A DNA stretch of 64,000 nucleotides from Candidatus Bathyarchaeota archaeon (lineage in GTDB: Archaea; Thermoproteota; Bathyarchaeia; Bathyarchaeales; Bathycorpusculaceae): contig JAOZHV010000022.1 in the NCBI GenBank assembly GCA_026014725.1, forward strand, positions 236,073 through 300,072, written 5' to 3'. This document shows positions 26,049 to 34,401 of the stretch, one piece after another. Below the pieces are notes generated by a model. The model was given only the letters and a program-made list of their open reading frames with translations. It searched no databases and was not told where the DNA came from. The first letter of the stretch is position 1. Each line of letters begins with the position of its first letter. The position numbers were made by a program, and so were the translations under genes.

Positions 26049-27598
26049 ACAAAAACCACAGTAAAACCAAAACCTTGAGACTGTTTGACATAGTTATGGC
26101 TGGGCTTAGCGGAGCAATAGGCTTCGAAATCTTTGTGCTTCTCGACTATGCCTACTTTCGCCTAGCTGGACCTGACATGCTTATTGCCTTGGCGTTAGGC
26201 GGAGTCATCAATTTATTGCTGATGCTTAGTTACTGTGAACTTGCATCAGCGATGCCTAAAGTCGGCGGCGAGTACGTTTACATTAAAACAGCCTTCGGAG
26301 GATACACTAGTTTTATTTTCGGATGTTTCCGTTGGCTCGCTATAATCTTTGCCGCTTCCTTGGCATCCATCGCGTTTGCCCTGCAATTTTCATACCTGTT
26401 CTCAGCGATATCACCTGAAATCCAAGCTGCAATACTGAATTACACTTGGATAATTGCAATTCTTCTCGTTGCCGTTATGGGTTTTTTGGAGATCAAAGGC
26501 GTAAGAAAAATGGGAAGCATAATCGTTATAGCTGTGCTCTTGTTGTTCGCGGGTTTGATAATCGGCGGTTTATTCGGTGGCGTAGGTCCCTCTGATCTTT
26601 CCACAGCCCCTCTGCCCAGTGGCGTCTCAGGGATATTTGCGGCTACAGTCTACGTTTTTCCAATGTTTATTGGAACAAAAGCCATCATTGCTGCCTCTGC
26701 TGAATCTAAGAAACCAGAAAAAGACATTCCCCGCGGAATTATTATTACAGCGTTGATTTTGATACCTATTTACTTGCTGTTGGCGTTTGTGGTCGTTAGC
26801 ACTGTAACCCCTGAAGAAATTGTTCAACAGATTCCTCTCATTAGTTTTGCAGCTGGCAGAGTTTTCGGTAATTACGGAACCATTTTCTTCTCCCTAGCTG
26901 GAATGGCAGCTTGCCTCTCAGCACTTGGAACCGCTTTATCTGTCCAGTCCTCAATAATTCGAGGCATGAGCATGGATGGTTACTTCCCTAAAAGCCTCAA
27001 TCTAACTCATCCCCGCTACGGAACACACCACATTGCAGCCATAGTCGGCATAGTTTTCATTATGGGAATAAGCATCATAGGTGCTGTACCGTTTTTAGGC
27101 TACGCTGCCAGCTTTGGTTCTCTTATCGTTTTTGCCCTCGTTAACTTATCTCTTATCAAATTGAGAAAAACTCAGCCGTATTTGGAACGCCCTTTCAAAA
27201 CTCCCCTATACCCATTCACGCCTGCTTTAGGCGTTATCCTATCAATAGCTCTACTAGCTATCCCCTTGGCTATAGGAGACGGCAACGCCCTTGATGCCTT
27301 AATATCAAGTCTAGTCTTAGCAGGAATTGTTCTGGCAAGTTACTACCTGCGGATGGTCGGTCGATACCGCGCTCAAATCGCTTTAGGCGGCATAGGCATC
27401 GGAGTCGGCGGCTTTTTAGCGATAACTTCCATCCTTAACCTAACAGGCTCAGAAATCAACTTTCTGCCCTTCATACCAGCGTACATTCAACTATTCTTAA
27501 GCATGGTCTTCATTATAACAGGCTTCTTCAACTTCAATGCAGGCTCCAAAAAGAAAAAGAAACCCGAAACCGCTGAAGCGCCACCGCCAAACTTATGA
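26030..27598 (+). CDS. APC-family amino-acid permease
   Basis: 522 residues with about 12-14 membrane helices. The first helix has GLSGAIGFEIF, the position of the GxG amino-acid contact in APC transporters; AMPKVGGEYVY and the region after it are typical. The C-terminus is Lys-rich (GSKKKKKPE) and cytoplasmic. It should import amino acids or polyamines by cation symport or exchange; the substrate cannot be read. Start is uncertain between the ATG at 26030 and the TTG at 26045. It overlaps a convergent gene by six bases. Confidence 0.9.
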   Translation: MVGSRLNKNHSKTKTLRLFDIVMAGLSGAIGFEIFVLLDYAYFRLAGPDMLIALALGGVINLLLMLSYCELASAMPKVGGEYVYIKTAFGGYTSFIFGCFRWLAIIFAASLASIAFALQFSYLFSAISPEIQAAILNYTWIIAILLVAVMGFLEIKGVRKMGSIIVIAVLLLFAGLIIGGLFGGVGPSDLSTAPLPSGVSGIFAATVYVFPMFIGTKAIIAASAESKKPEKDIPRGIIITALILIPIYLLLAFVVVSTVTPEEIVQQIPLISFAAGRVFGNYGTIFFSLAGMAACLSALGTALSVQSSIIRGMSMDGYFPKSLNLTHPRYGTHHIAAIVGIVFIMGISIIGAVPFLGYAASFGSLIVFALVNLSLIKLRKTQPYLERPFKTPLYPFTPALGVILSIALLAIPLAIGDGNALDALISSLVLAGIVLASYYLRMVGRYRAQIALGGIGIGVGGFLAITSILNLTGSEINFLPFIPAYIQLFLSMVFIITGFFNFNAGSKKKKKPETAEAPPPNL

Positions 27599-29230
27599 GT
27601 ACGCTAGGCTGAACTCAGCGAACTCTTTGTCTGACAACCAACCCTCCACTTGCAGGGCGGTTAGTCCTCTTAAAACCTCTTCTTTGGCTTTTTCAGACTC
27701 CAATAGGTTGGCTTTTAGGCAGGCCTCAGAAATGTCACGGTTGAAAACTATATCCTCATCTAGTAAGCGCATGAATCTGTTAAGAATTACAGCTATCTCC
27801 TTTGACCTTTGCTGAAAAATCTTACTGATTTTTGCTTTCCCAACAGCTTTCAACTTTAAAACTAAACCGCTTCCACTTACAGTTGAGGGCGCGACATAAG
27901 CGTAGCGTTTGTTTGATTTAGACTGATAGCACGATAGGTAAAAGGGCATGTAAACCAGAGAAACTTCGCTTCTTTCTTGTTTAACTCCTAAATCTTCGAA
28001 CTCTAGTATGAGCGCTTCCCTGCTCTTAGCTAACTCGTCAACCTGAGCGATTATGTTGGAAGTTAACTCCTCAAGCTTTTGCATTTCACTCTGAAAAGTT
28101 CTAATTTCGCCATCTTGAGCTGCTTCAATATCAAGTAACTCCATGCCGGCCTCTTTGATTTTTGCGTCGTTTTCCTGCTTTAATTCAAACAACTCGTTCT
28201 TCTTGTTTTCTTCAACTTCCAAAATCTGTTTCTGAATGTTCTTTTTCTCATCTGAGATGTCTGGAAGCTGCTTCTTTAATTCGCTAACCTTCGCTTTCCA
28301 TTTCTGTTCAGTTGCATCATCCTTATTTATTGCCGCAGTTTTTATCTCTGCCTCAATTTTGGCTATTTCCGAATTAATTTGTTGCATTATTTTCTCTTGC
28401 TTAAGATTTTCTTTCTGTAACTCTGTTATCTGCTGGTCAAACTTGTTTGAGGTCTCGGTGACCTGAACAGAGTATTCTTTGTTAATCTTAGCCGCTGTCT
28501 TTTCAAGGGTAATTTTAGCTTTTTGAATCATTGGGCTGAATTTTTCTTTAGTTGCAGCGATTTCACCCTCCAAAAGCGTCAGCGCTTCTTGGGTTCGTCG
28601 GTTCAATAACCTGATAATCTCATTTAAACTCGTTACTTCTTCCCGTATTTTCAGCCAAGTCGTTTCGATGCTTTGAATCGTTCTCGCTACTCCGTTAGCG
28701 TCCAAAGCAGAATTGATAAAAACTGTATCTGAAACTGGCGCGCTGGTCTTTTTTGCTTCCTTGATGTAGTCTAAATAATCTTGGGTTAGTTTTTTGTCGT
28801 GTAATAGTCCTTCAATGACAAAATTTTGTTCTGGTACGCCTATGTTCTTGAAATAGTTTTGATTGTTGGTGAGAAAATTCAAATGGGCTTGGCGTGACGC
28901 TAAGGGGGCGGTCAAATTGTCTTTGAAGGATTTAAAGTCAGGTAAACCCTGATAATGTATTACATGCGAAGATTGATTTAATCCATCCAGCAGAAGAGTC
29001 GCTTCTCTAAGAGGCGCCACCCAGAATGGATAGTAAACTTTGGAAAGAAAAACAAGCTTTTCAGGAGCCTGTTTTCTAAAGAAGCCTCCACCTGTCTCTC
29101 GGTTTAACTCGGTTATGCATAAAACTGCTGCTTTCTCAACTTCATCGGTAAAAAAATCGTTTTCTGCTTGAGTAGAGACGGCGAACGGAAGCAAAGTTTT
29201 TTCTCGTATATATTGCAAAGCGCTAACCAC
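27593..29230 (-). CDS. Large coiled-coil protein of unknown function
   Basis: 545 residues. Residues ~1-170 are a globular alpha/beta part (LVFLSKVYYPFWVAPL). Residues ~185-415 are a long coiled coil rich in Glu, Lys and Gln. Residues ~420-545 form a second globular part (EVSLVYMPFYLSCYQSKSN, YAYVAPSTVSG). No signal peptide and no ATPase motif, so it is not SMC-like. The two ends could pack together as in head-and-hinge proteins. Family not recognised beyond a conserved archaeal look. Confidence 0.75.
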   Translation of the reverse strand: MVSALQYIREKTLLPFAVSTQAENDFFTDEVEKAAVLCITELNRETGGGFFRKQAPEKLVFLSKVYYPFWVAPLREATLLLDGLNQSSHVIHYQGLPDFKSFKDNLTAPLASRQAHLNFLTNNQNYFKNIGVPEQNFVIEGLLHDKKLTQDYLDYIKEAKKTSAPVSDTVFINSALDANGVARTIQSIETTWLKIREEVTSLNEIIRLLNRRTQEALTLLEGEIAATKEKFSPMIQKAKITLEKTAAKINKEYSVQVTETSNKFDQQITELQKENLKQEKIMQQINSEIAKIEAEIKTAAINKDDATEQKWKAKVSELKKQLPDISDEKKNIQKQILEVEENKKNELFELKQENDAKIKEAGMELLDIEAAQDGEIRTFQSEMQKLEELTSNIIAQVDELAKSREALILEFEDLGVKQERSEVSLVYMPFYLSCYQSKSNKRYAYVAPSTVSGSGLVLKLKAVGKAKISKIFQQRSKEIAVILNRFMRLLDEDIVFNRDISEACLKANLLESEKAKEEVLRGLTALQVEGWLSDKEFAEFSLAYS

Positions 29231-29362
29231 ACAGCCAACCTGTGTTATTGAAAATAAATAGCATTTAAGATTTACTGCAACCCACTTTTGACTTGTGTAG
29301 ATAAACGTTTTAACCTAAGAACCGCCTTCTTCTTTTAAGAAGACTCGGAGAGTTATTTACCG

Positions 29363-29686
29363 ATGACATCCGAAGATAATAATGAAATCACAGTTAAGGC
29401 GCCTTCAAAACCAGTCACTGCGCCAGAAGAGCGAGCTCGAAAGAAAGCTGAAAAAAGCTTGGAAGAACAAAGGTTCAATGTTCTTGAGCTACACAAAAAA
29501 ATCAGCCAATACGCCAGTATTGCTTTATTCTTAACGGGGGCTTCATTGCTTGGGTTTCTGATTTACGCTGCCGCTACTGATCAGGTAGCAGGCTTGTTTT
29601 CCTCTAGTCCACTTGGTCTTGGGGCTTGGGTGTTTGTGGGTTTAATCAATATTATCGTTGGTTTTCTTTTGCTGGGTCGCGAATAA
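29363..29686 (+). CDS. Small membrane protein with charged N-terminus
   Basis: 107 residues. About 45 charged residues with helical character (EERARKKAEKSLEEQRF) precede two hydrophobic helices (~50-70 and ~82-103). Start ATG. The 3' end overlaps a convergent membrane-protein gene by 45 bases. Function unknown. Confidence 0.65.
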   Translation: MTSEDNNEITVKAPSKPVTAPEERARKKAEKSLEEQRFNVLELHKKISQYASIALFLTGASLLGFLIYAAATDQVAGLFSSSPLGLGAWVFVGLINIIVGFLLLGRE

Positions 29687-29902
29687 AGATTTTTTTCCTC
29701 TTAAAAGGTAAAAGCCGCAAGCGATGTCTAAACAGCTCAAAAAAGCCACTATCCAAAATATCATGCCGTCTTGAAAAACTTGCCCAACATTCACGTTTCC
29801 AACAATGGCTAAAACTGCAGTTAATAGGATGACGAATCCTGTGAAGGCTAAAAAGCCTCCTAGGGCAATTTTCAAACGCTGAGCAGTCGAGAACGTTGGC
29901 AT
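29642..29902 (-). CDS. Small two-helix membrane protein
   Basis: 86 residues with two clear helices (~12-34 and ~48-66) and a basic/polar tail (LRGKKSLFATQQKK). Its amino-acid pattern is protein-like on its own, although the last 15 codons overlap the plus-strand gene. It is the weaker of the two overlapping genes only in length. Function unknown. Confidence 0.55.
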   Translation of the reverse strand: MPTFSTAQRLKIALGGFLAFTGFVILLTAVLAIVGNVNVGQVFQDGMIFWIVAFLSCLDIACGFYLLRGKKSLFATQQKKTNDNID

Positions 29903-29956
29903 ATCCGCATCCGACTAATAGATGTTTTTTTGACAAAATAACCTTTTTGTAGGCTC

Positions 29957-30071
29957 TGGCGCCGGGAGGGGGATTTGAACCCCCGCGACCCCGAAAGGTC
30001 ACAAGCTGACAAGTGCCTGCATTGCGCAAACATCTCCAGGCTTGCTCCCTGCCTGGCTAGGAGACCCCGGC
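29957..30071 (-). tRNA. tRNA-Ser(GGA) with intron, CCA encoded
   Basis: Read on the minus strand: acceptor GCCGGGG pairs with TCCCGGC; D stem TCCT/GGGA; anticodon stem CAAGC/GCTTG; loop CTGGAG+A giving anticodon GGA; long variable arm with GACC/GGTC; T arm GGGGG-TTCAAAT-CCCCC; discriminator G and CCA. The long variable arm fits class II serine tRNA. Between loop positions 37 and 38 lies an extra 26 bases (30008-30033), taken as an intron at the usual archaeal site. GCCTG in the exon can pair with CAGGC in the intron; the exact bulge-helix-bulge was not settled. A minus-strand TATA-like TTTAAATT lies at ~30118-30125. Confidence 0.88.
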
Positions 30072-30531
30072 AACAAAGTTGCGGTAAGGCTAGTTTGCAC
30101 CACTTCTCTGACTTGCGCAGAATTTAAAGTTTTATCGAAAATTATTGCCAATAAAGCAACTGTTACTGTTACAGTGTAAATTAGCGCATACCCTACAGTC
30201 CATATATACAAACCATAAATACACAACATATATACAACGCCTCCCCCTCGCTGAACTTTCACACACAAACAAACGCCCAAGCCACCCCCGCATTGATTGT
30301 GAAACGTTCACAACCATCCAGCAACCCAAAGCACAAACAGAAACAAAAAAGCAACCATCTGCACAAGCCACAGGTTGATGATGTACTAAGAGCACACTCT
30401 CATCAACTACTACTAGAAAAAACAAAACAATTAACCCATAAACATCCAAAACCCACAAACCACAAACACCAAACCAAAACACACAAAACCACAAAAAACA
30501 AAACCAACAACCATCCTAACACGCCTTAAAG
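30072..30531. other. Long non-coding gap between tRNA-Ser and thermosome
   Basis: A- and C-rich low-complexity sequence on the plus strand, especially 30415-30520 (runs of CAAA/ACCA). Frames here encode only biased peptides and are rejected. One perfect 8-base inverted repeat GTTGATGA/TCATCAAC (30374-30381 and 30400-30407) could form a hairpin with an 18-base loop. Confidence 0.5.
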
Positions 30532-30540
30532 TTTATATTT
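30532..30540 (+). promoter_or_regulatory. TATA box for thermosome gene
   Basis: TTTATATTT, expected start near 30563, leader of ~38 bases. Confidence 0.55.
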
Positions 30541-30600
30541 GCGTTTGATTTACGCATAATTCCGAATCAAAACAAAATTCTACTAAAGTAGGGATAACAC

Positions 30601-32253
30601 ATGGCGTATTTAACAACAACAGGATCAGGACAACCAGTCCTCATCCTCAAAGAAGGAACAACACGAAGCAGAGGCAAAGAAGCCCAAAGAAACAACATCA
30701 TGGCAGCACGCGTAATCGGTGAAGTCCTCAAAACCACACTAGGCCCAAGAGGCATGGACAAAATGCTCATCGACAGCCTCGGCGACATCACCATAACAAA
30801 CGACGGCGCAGCCATCCTAAAAGAAATAGACGTTGAACACCCAGCAGCAAAAATGATGGTGGAAATAGCCAAAACCCAAGACGACATGGTCGGCGACGGA
30901 ACCACCAGCGCAGTAGTTCTCGCAAGCGAACTCCTCAAAAAAGCCGAAGAACTCCTAGACCAAAACATCCACCCAACAATTCTAGTAAGCGGCTACCGAA
31001 AAGCCAGCCAAAAAGCCATCGAAGTCATAAACAAAATATCAGAACCACTCGACACCAACGACCGCAAAAAACTCCTCAAAGTCGCATTAACATCCATGAG
31101 CAGCAAAGCAGTCGGCGCCGCCAGAGAACACTTAGCAGAAATCTCAATCGACGCAGTCAAACAAATTGCAGAACAACGCGGCGAAAAAACCATCGCTGAC
31201 ATAGACAACATTCAACTTATCAAAAAAACAGGCAAAAGCCTTCTAGAAACCCAACTTATCAGAGGCATAATCATCGACAAAGAAGTCGTCAACCCAGGCA
31301 TGCCAAAAACGAAAACCAACGCAAAAATCGCCCTCCTCGACTCAGCTCTAGAAATCGAAAAGACAGAAATCAGTGCTGAAATCCGCATCAAAGACCCCTC
31401 ACAGATGAAAGCGTTCCTAGACCAAGAAAACGACATGATGCAAGACATGGTTAAAAAAGTTAAAGCCTCAGGCGCAGACGTGGTCTTTTGCCAAAAAGGC
31501 ATAGATGACATGGTGCAGCACTTCTTGGCTAAAGAAGGCATCATGGCAGCACGCAGAGTAAAAGAATCAGACATGGAAAAACTGGCGAGAGCCACAGGCG
31601 GCAGAATAATCAGTGACCTCGACGACCTCAAAAAAGAAGACCTTGGCATGGCAGGCTTAGTGGAAGAACGCAAAATCGGCGACGACAAAATGATATTCGT
31701 CGAAAAATGCAAAGACCCACACAGCGTAGCCATCCTTATCCGAGCAGGACTCGAACGCATGGTTGACGAAGCTGAAAGAGCTCTCGTTGATTCACTATCA
31801 GTCGTTTCTGATGTGATAGAAAACAACAAAGTCGTCCCAGGCGGCGGAGCAGTTGAGATTGAAATCGCTAAAGAACTGCGCAAATACGCCACTAAAGTCG
31901 GTGGAAGAGAACAGCTTGCAGTTGAAGCATTCGCTGACGCAGTTGAAGTCATCCCGCGCACGCTTGCAGAAAACGCGGGCTTAGAACCCATCGACATACT
32001 GGTGGAACTACGTGCAACTCACGACAAAGAAGACGGCAAAAACAAAGGTATCAACGTATTCAGTGGCAAACTGCAAAACAGCATCGACAATGGCGTCATC
32101 GAACCAATTGTCGTCAAAGAGCAAGCCATCAAATCCGCAGCCGAATCAGCAGCCATGATATTGCGCATTGACGATATCATCACAGCTAAAGCACCCAAAG
32201 CGCCAGCAGGCGGTCCAGGCGGCGGAATGCCTGGCGGCATGGGTGAAGAGTAA
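30601..32253 (+). CDS. ths: Thermosome subunit (group II chaperonin)
   Basis: 550 residues, normal length. It folds proteins in a double-ring ATP-driven complex. Signatures: TTLGPRGMDKML and NDGAAILK near the start, GDGTTSAV at ~98-105 (nucleotide site), and the C-terminal Gly/Met-rich tail GGPGGGMPGGMGEE. The codon bias toward C-ending codons fits strong expression. Its own promoter and a T-rich stretch after the stop (~32262-32281) make it a single-gene unit. Confidence 0.97.
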   Translation: MAYLTTTGSGQPVLILKEGTTRSRGKEAQRNNIMAARVIGEVLKTTLGPRGMDKMLIDSLGDITITNDGAAILKEIDVEHPAAKMMVEIAKTQDDMVGDGTTSAVVLASELLKKAEELLDQNIHPTILVSGYRKASQKAIEVINKISEPLDTNDRKKLLKVALTSMSSKAVGAAREHLAEISIDAVKQIAEQRGEKTIADIDNIQLIKKTGKSLLETQLIRGIIIDKEVVNPGMPKTKTNAKIALLDSALEIEKTEISAEIRIKDPSQMKAFLDQENDMMQDMVKKVKASGADVVFCQKGIDDMVQHFLAKEGIMAARRVKESDMEKLARATGGRIISDLDDLKKEDLGMAGLVEERKIGDDKMIFVEKCKDPHSVAILIRAGLERMVDEAERALVDSLSVVSDVIENNKVVPGGGAVEIEIAKELRKYATKVGGREQLAVEAFADAVEVIPRTLAENAGLEPIDILVELRATHDKEDGKNKGINVFSGKLQNSIDNGVIEPIVVKEQAIKSAAESAAMILRIDDIITAKAPKAPAGGPGGGMPGGMGEE

Positions 32254-32261
32254 ACTTCCCA

Positions 32262-32281
32262 CCTTTAATTTTTCTTTTTCC
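32262..32281 (+). terminator. T-rich terminator after thermosome
   Basis: TTTAATTTTTCTTTTTCC begins about ten bases after the stop. The sequence from here to 32430 is T-rich with no gene seen. Confidence 0.45.
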
Positions 32282-32430
32282 TTGAAAACCCAAATTAGGT
32301 CTTTTTAAGAATTAACAGTACTTTTCTGTGACAAAAACGGTTTCTCTATGTTATTTTAGTGTTTTGTGGGCTTTTTTGCTTGGCATGTTTTTGTGTTTCA
32401 GCGTTCTGACAGCTTGAGTTGAGGGGAAGG

Positions 32431-32440
32431 TAAATTAATA
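32431..32440 (+). promoter_or_regulatory. Putative TATA box for tRNA-Glu
   Basis: TAAATTAATA lies ~35 bases before the tRNA 5' end. Confidence 0.35.
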
Positions 32441-32472
32441 GAGGAGAAATGTGTATGTACGCTAAGCACTTT

Positions 32473-32550
32473 GCTCCGGTAGTATAGTCCGGTCAAGTAT
32501 AGCGGCCTCTCGAGTCGCGGACCCGGGTCCAAATCCCGGCCGGAGCACCA
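32473..32550 (+). tRNA. tRNA-Glu(CTC), CCA encoded
   Basis: 78 bases. Acceptor GCTCCGG pairs with CCGGAGC, anticodon stem GCGGC/GTCGC (one G-T pair), loop CTCTCGA with anticodon CTC, T arm CCGGG-TCCAAAT-CCCGG, discriminator A and CCA. No intron. The sequence is a standard archaeal glutamate tRNA. Confidence 0.95.
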
Positions 32551-32577
32551 AAACCAACAAATCAAAAGAAATTTGGT

Positions 32578-33705
32578 TTATTTGAATACAAAGGTGGAGC
32601 AGATTTCTTCCACAGTGCGGTTAAGGGTTAGTTCTGCCATGTTTCGACTGTAATCCATTATGCGTCTTGAGCTGTCAAAGATTAAGCGTAGCACGGAGGC
32701 GATGTTGGGGTCGAGTTTTTTGCTTGACATTAGCATGATTAGTTCATTTTCAAGTTGCGTGAGGGCTTCGCGTTTTGAGATTAATTTTTCTGCGTCTTTG
32801 TAGTCCCGTTTGAACATGGCTTTGATTGCGTCGTCGTATAATTCATGTGCTTTATTGGTGAAATTCAAGATTTGAGTGTAAACTTCTTCGTCTATGGGCT
32901 CCTTTATGAATAGCATTTCATCGTCAATCAGTTTCTGCAATGAGCCAAGGTTGTTGATGATGTTTAGAGCGTTTTCGCCGATGCTTTCTATATCATTTAC
33001 GGCTATGCGGTAGAGCAAAAACTCCTTAGGGGTTGCAAAACCAAGTTCTCGGTAGAGGTTTCTTTCTATGCCGTGCTTTAGTTGGCGAACGATGTAGAGA
33101 CCAAGGCGGTTCACATCATTATGAGCATGAATGACGCTGTCAAAAAGACTGTTGCTTCGGTCTTTTAAGGCAGCGACGGCATCCCTGTTAGCAGCAAGCG
33201 CAACGATTGCCATGCGTCTAACGGCCTTCTCAATTGGGAATTCAGAATATTTAATTAAAATCTGTAATGTTATTTCATTTGGCGTTTCATCGATTACTTC
33301 TGAGCCCAAAAAGCTATCTCTTGAGAGGCTCTTTATTTCATTCTTGTAATTTGCTACATCTTGAACATTCTTAAAGCGAACGCGTATGATGTCAGCACCT
33401 ATGGCGTATAATGCCCTTATCATGCGCAGTGTGGATTGCGGAGGTTCTTTTGGGTCTACGTTAATGCAGTATTCTTTTGGTTTGGCTGCGTCGCCTCTGC
33501 CCTCTTTCTCCATAATTTTCCTTGGAACAAGGGCGAGCGTCGAGTCAGGCTGTATGTTGAAGGCAATTTCGCTTCCTCGCTTTAAGCCCACATCTTGCAC
33601 CCATTCTTTAGGGAGAGATATGATGTATGAACCTCTTCCTGTGCATTGAACTCTTCTATACCCTAAGTCTTTTTCAGCCAAAATGTACACCTTCACTTGA
33701 TACAT
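32578..33705 (-). CDS. AbrB-like DNA-binding/PhoU-domain regulator
   Basis: 375 residues. Residues ~15-65 form a SpoVT/AbrB swapped-hairpin (RRVQCTGRGSYIISLPKEWV, GSEIAFNIQPDSTLALVPRK). Residues ~160-370 hold two PhoU-like helical bundles with the conserved acidic positions (VNDIESIGENALNI). Archaeal proteins with this layout are thought to link phosphate transport or signalling to gene control. No pst genes are nearby. A minus-strand TATA (CATTTATATG, ~33740-33750) would give a short leader. Confidence 0.88.
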   Translation of the reverse strand: MYQVKVYILAEKDLGYRRVQCTGRGSYIISLPKEWVQDVGLKRGSEIAFNIQPDSTLALVPRKIMEKEGRGDAAKPKEYCINVDPKEPPQSTLRMIRALYAIGADIIRVRFKNVQDVANYKNEIKSLSRDSFLGSEVIDETPNEITLQILIKYSEFPIEKAVRRMAIVALAANRDAVAALKDRSNSLFDSVIHAHNDVNRLGLYIVRQLKHGIERNLYRELGFATPKEFLLYRIAVNDIESIGENALNIINNLGSLQKLIDDEMLFIKEPIDEEVYTQILNFTNKAHELYDDAIKAMFKRDYKDAEKLISKREALTQLENELIMLMSSKKLDPNIASVLRLIFDSSRRIMDYSRNMAELTLNRTVEEICSTFVFK

Positions 33706-33759
33706 GTTTCATTTAGATACACTAGTTACTTAACTTGCATATAAATGATTTTCAACAAA

Positions 33760-33768
33760 GTTATATAG
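33760..33768 (+). promoter_or_regulatory. TATA box for glutamate synthase operon
   Basis: GTTATATAG predicts transcription from about 33790, leaving a leader of roughly 165 bases before the GTG at 33958. Confidence 0.4.
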
Positions 33769-33816
33769 ATTACGTGCTTTTGATGTGATAGTCTAAAGCC
33801 AAAGAAGCGAGTAAAA

Positions 33817-33897
33817 TGTCAGTTCACACGTGCAAAATACTAATTACGAGTACAAACCAAAGGACGGTAAGCAGGGCTACGTTGTGTACAACTGACA
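33817..33897 (+). promoter_or_regulatory. Possible structured leader of glutamate synthase operon
   Basis: TGTCAGTT (33817-33824) pairs perfectly with AACTGACA (33890-33897); ACAC/GTGT extends the stem inside a small loop, and TACT/AGTA forms an inner hairpin. The 81-base unit lies in the expected 5' leader. It matches no riboswitch class I know. The same stretch also contains a short GTG frame (33830-33895, ...YEYKPKDGKQGYVVYN) that looks protein-like, so a leader peptide or a gene remnant is the rival reading. Confidence 0.4.
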
Positions 33898-33957
33898 CTG
33901 AACTTTACGTTCGGATGCTCACTTTTTCTCGCTGAATCAAAATGCGAGGTCAGCAAA

Positions 33958-34401
33958 GTGAAACGTGTAATCGCCAAGCAAGAAGCTTGCATGGGTTGTG
34001 GACTATGTGAAGTCTACTGTACTGTGCAGCATTCAAAGTCGAAAGACATAATCAAAGCTTACAATAGCGAACGCCCCAAACCTATAAGCCGAATAAGACT
34101 TGAAGTTAAAAAGCCCATATCTTTCGCTATTCAATGCCGACACTGCGAAGACGCGCCATGCGTCACCGCTTGCCTATCTGGTGCCATGCAGAGAGACGAG
34201 AAAACAGGCGAAATCACACATAACAAAGACAAATGCATCGGTTGCTGGACTTGCATCATGGTGTGTCCATACGGCGCCATAAAGATGGACAAAGAAGGCA
34301 AGGTTGTCGCCAAATGTGACCTCTGCCAAGGGCTTGAGGAACCCGCATGCGTTGCAAATTGTCCCAACCAAGCTTTGGTATTCAAAGAGGTGAAACCCTA
34401 A
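33958..34401 (+). CDS. Polyferredoxin-like 4Fe-4S protein
   Basis: 147 residues with 16 Cys arranged for four 4Fe-4S clusters: C11, C14, C17, C21 first, then CRHCEDAPCVTAC, CIGCWTCIMVCP and CDLCQGLEEPACVANC. This resembles HycB/CooF-type electron-transfer subunits. As the first gene of the glutamate synthase operon it probably carries electrons between the reductase and the synthase subunits. GTG start with GAGGT upstream. The stop overlaps the next start as TAATG. Confidence 0.92.
   Translation: MKRVIAKQEACMGCGLCEVYCTVQHSKSKDIIKAYNSERPKPISRIRLEVKKPISFAIQCRHCEDAPCVTACLSGAMQRDEKTGEITHNKDKCIGCWTCIMVCPYGAIKMDKEGKVVAKCDLCQGLEEPACVANCPNQALVFKEVKP

Noticed and set aside
30374..30407. C/D-box guide RNA suggested by a TGATGA-like box
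   Set aside because: No CTGA D box at a suitable distance; only the inverted repeat remains.
30132..30494. Long minus-strand frame in the gap before the thermosome
   Set aside because: Composition is an artefact of the AC-rich plus strand (Val, Cys, Phe, Trp-rich product); no start signal.
31212..31997. 261-codon frame opposite the thermosome gene
   Set aside because: Shadow of a highly biased real gene on the other strand; Ser/Thr-rich product with no family look.
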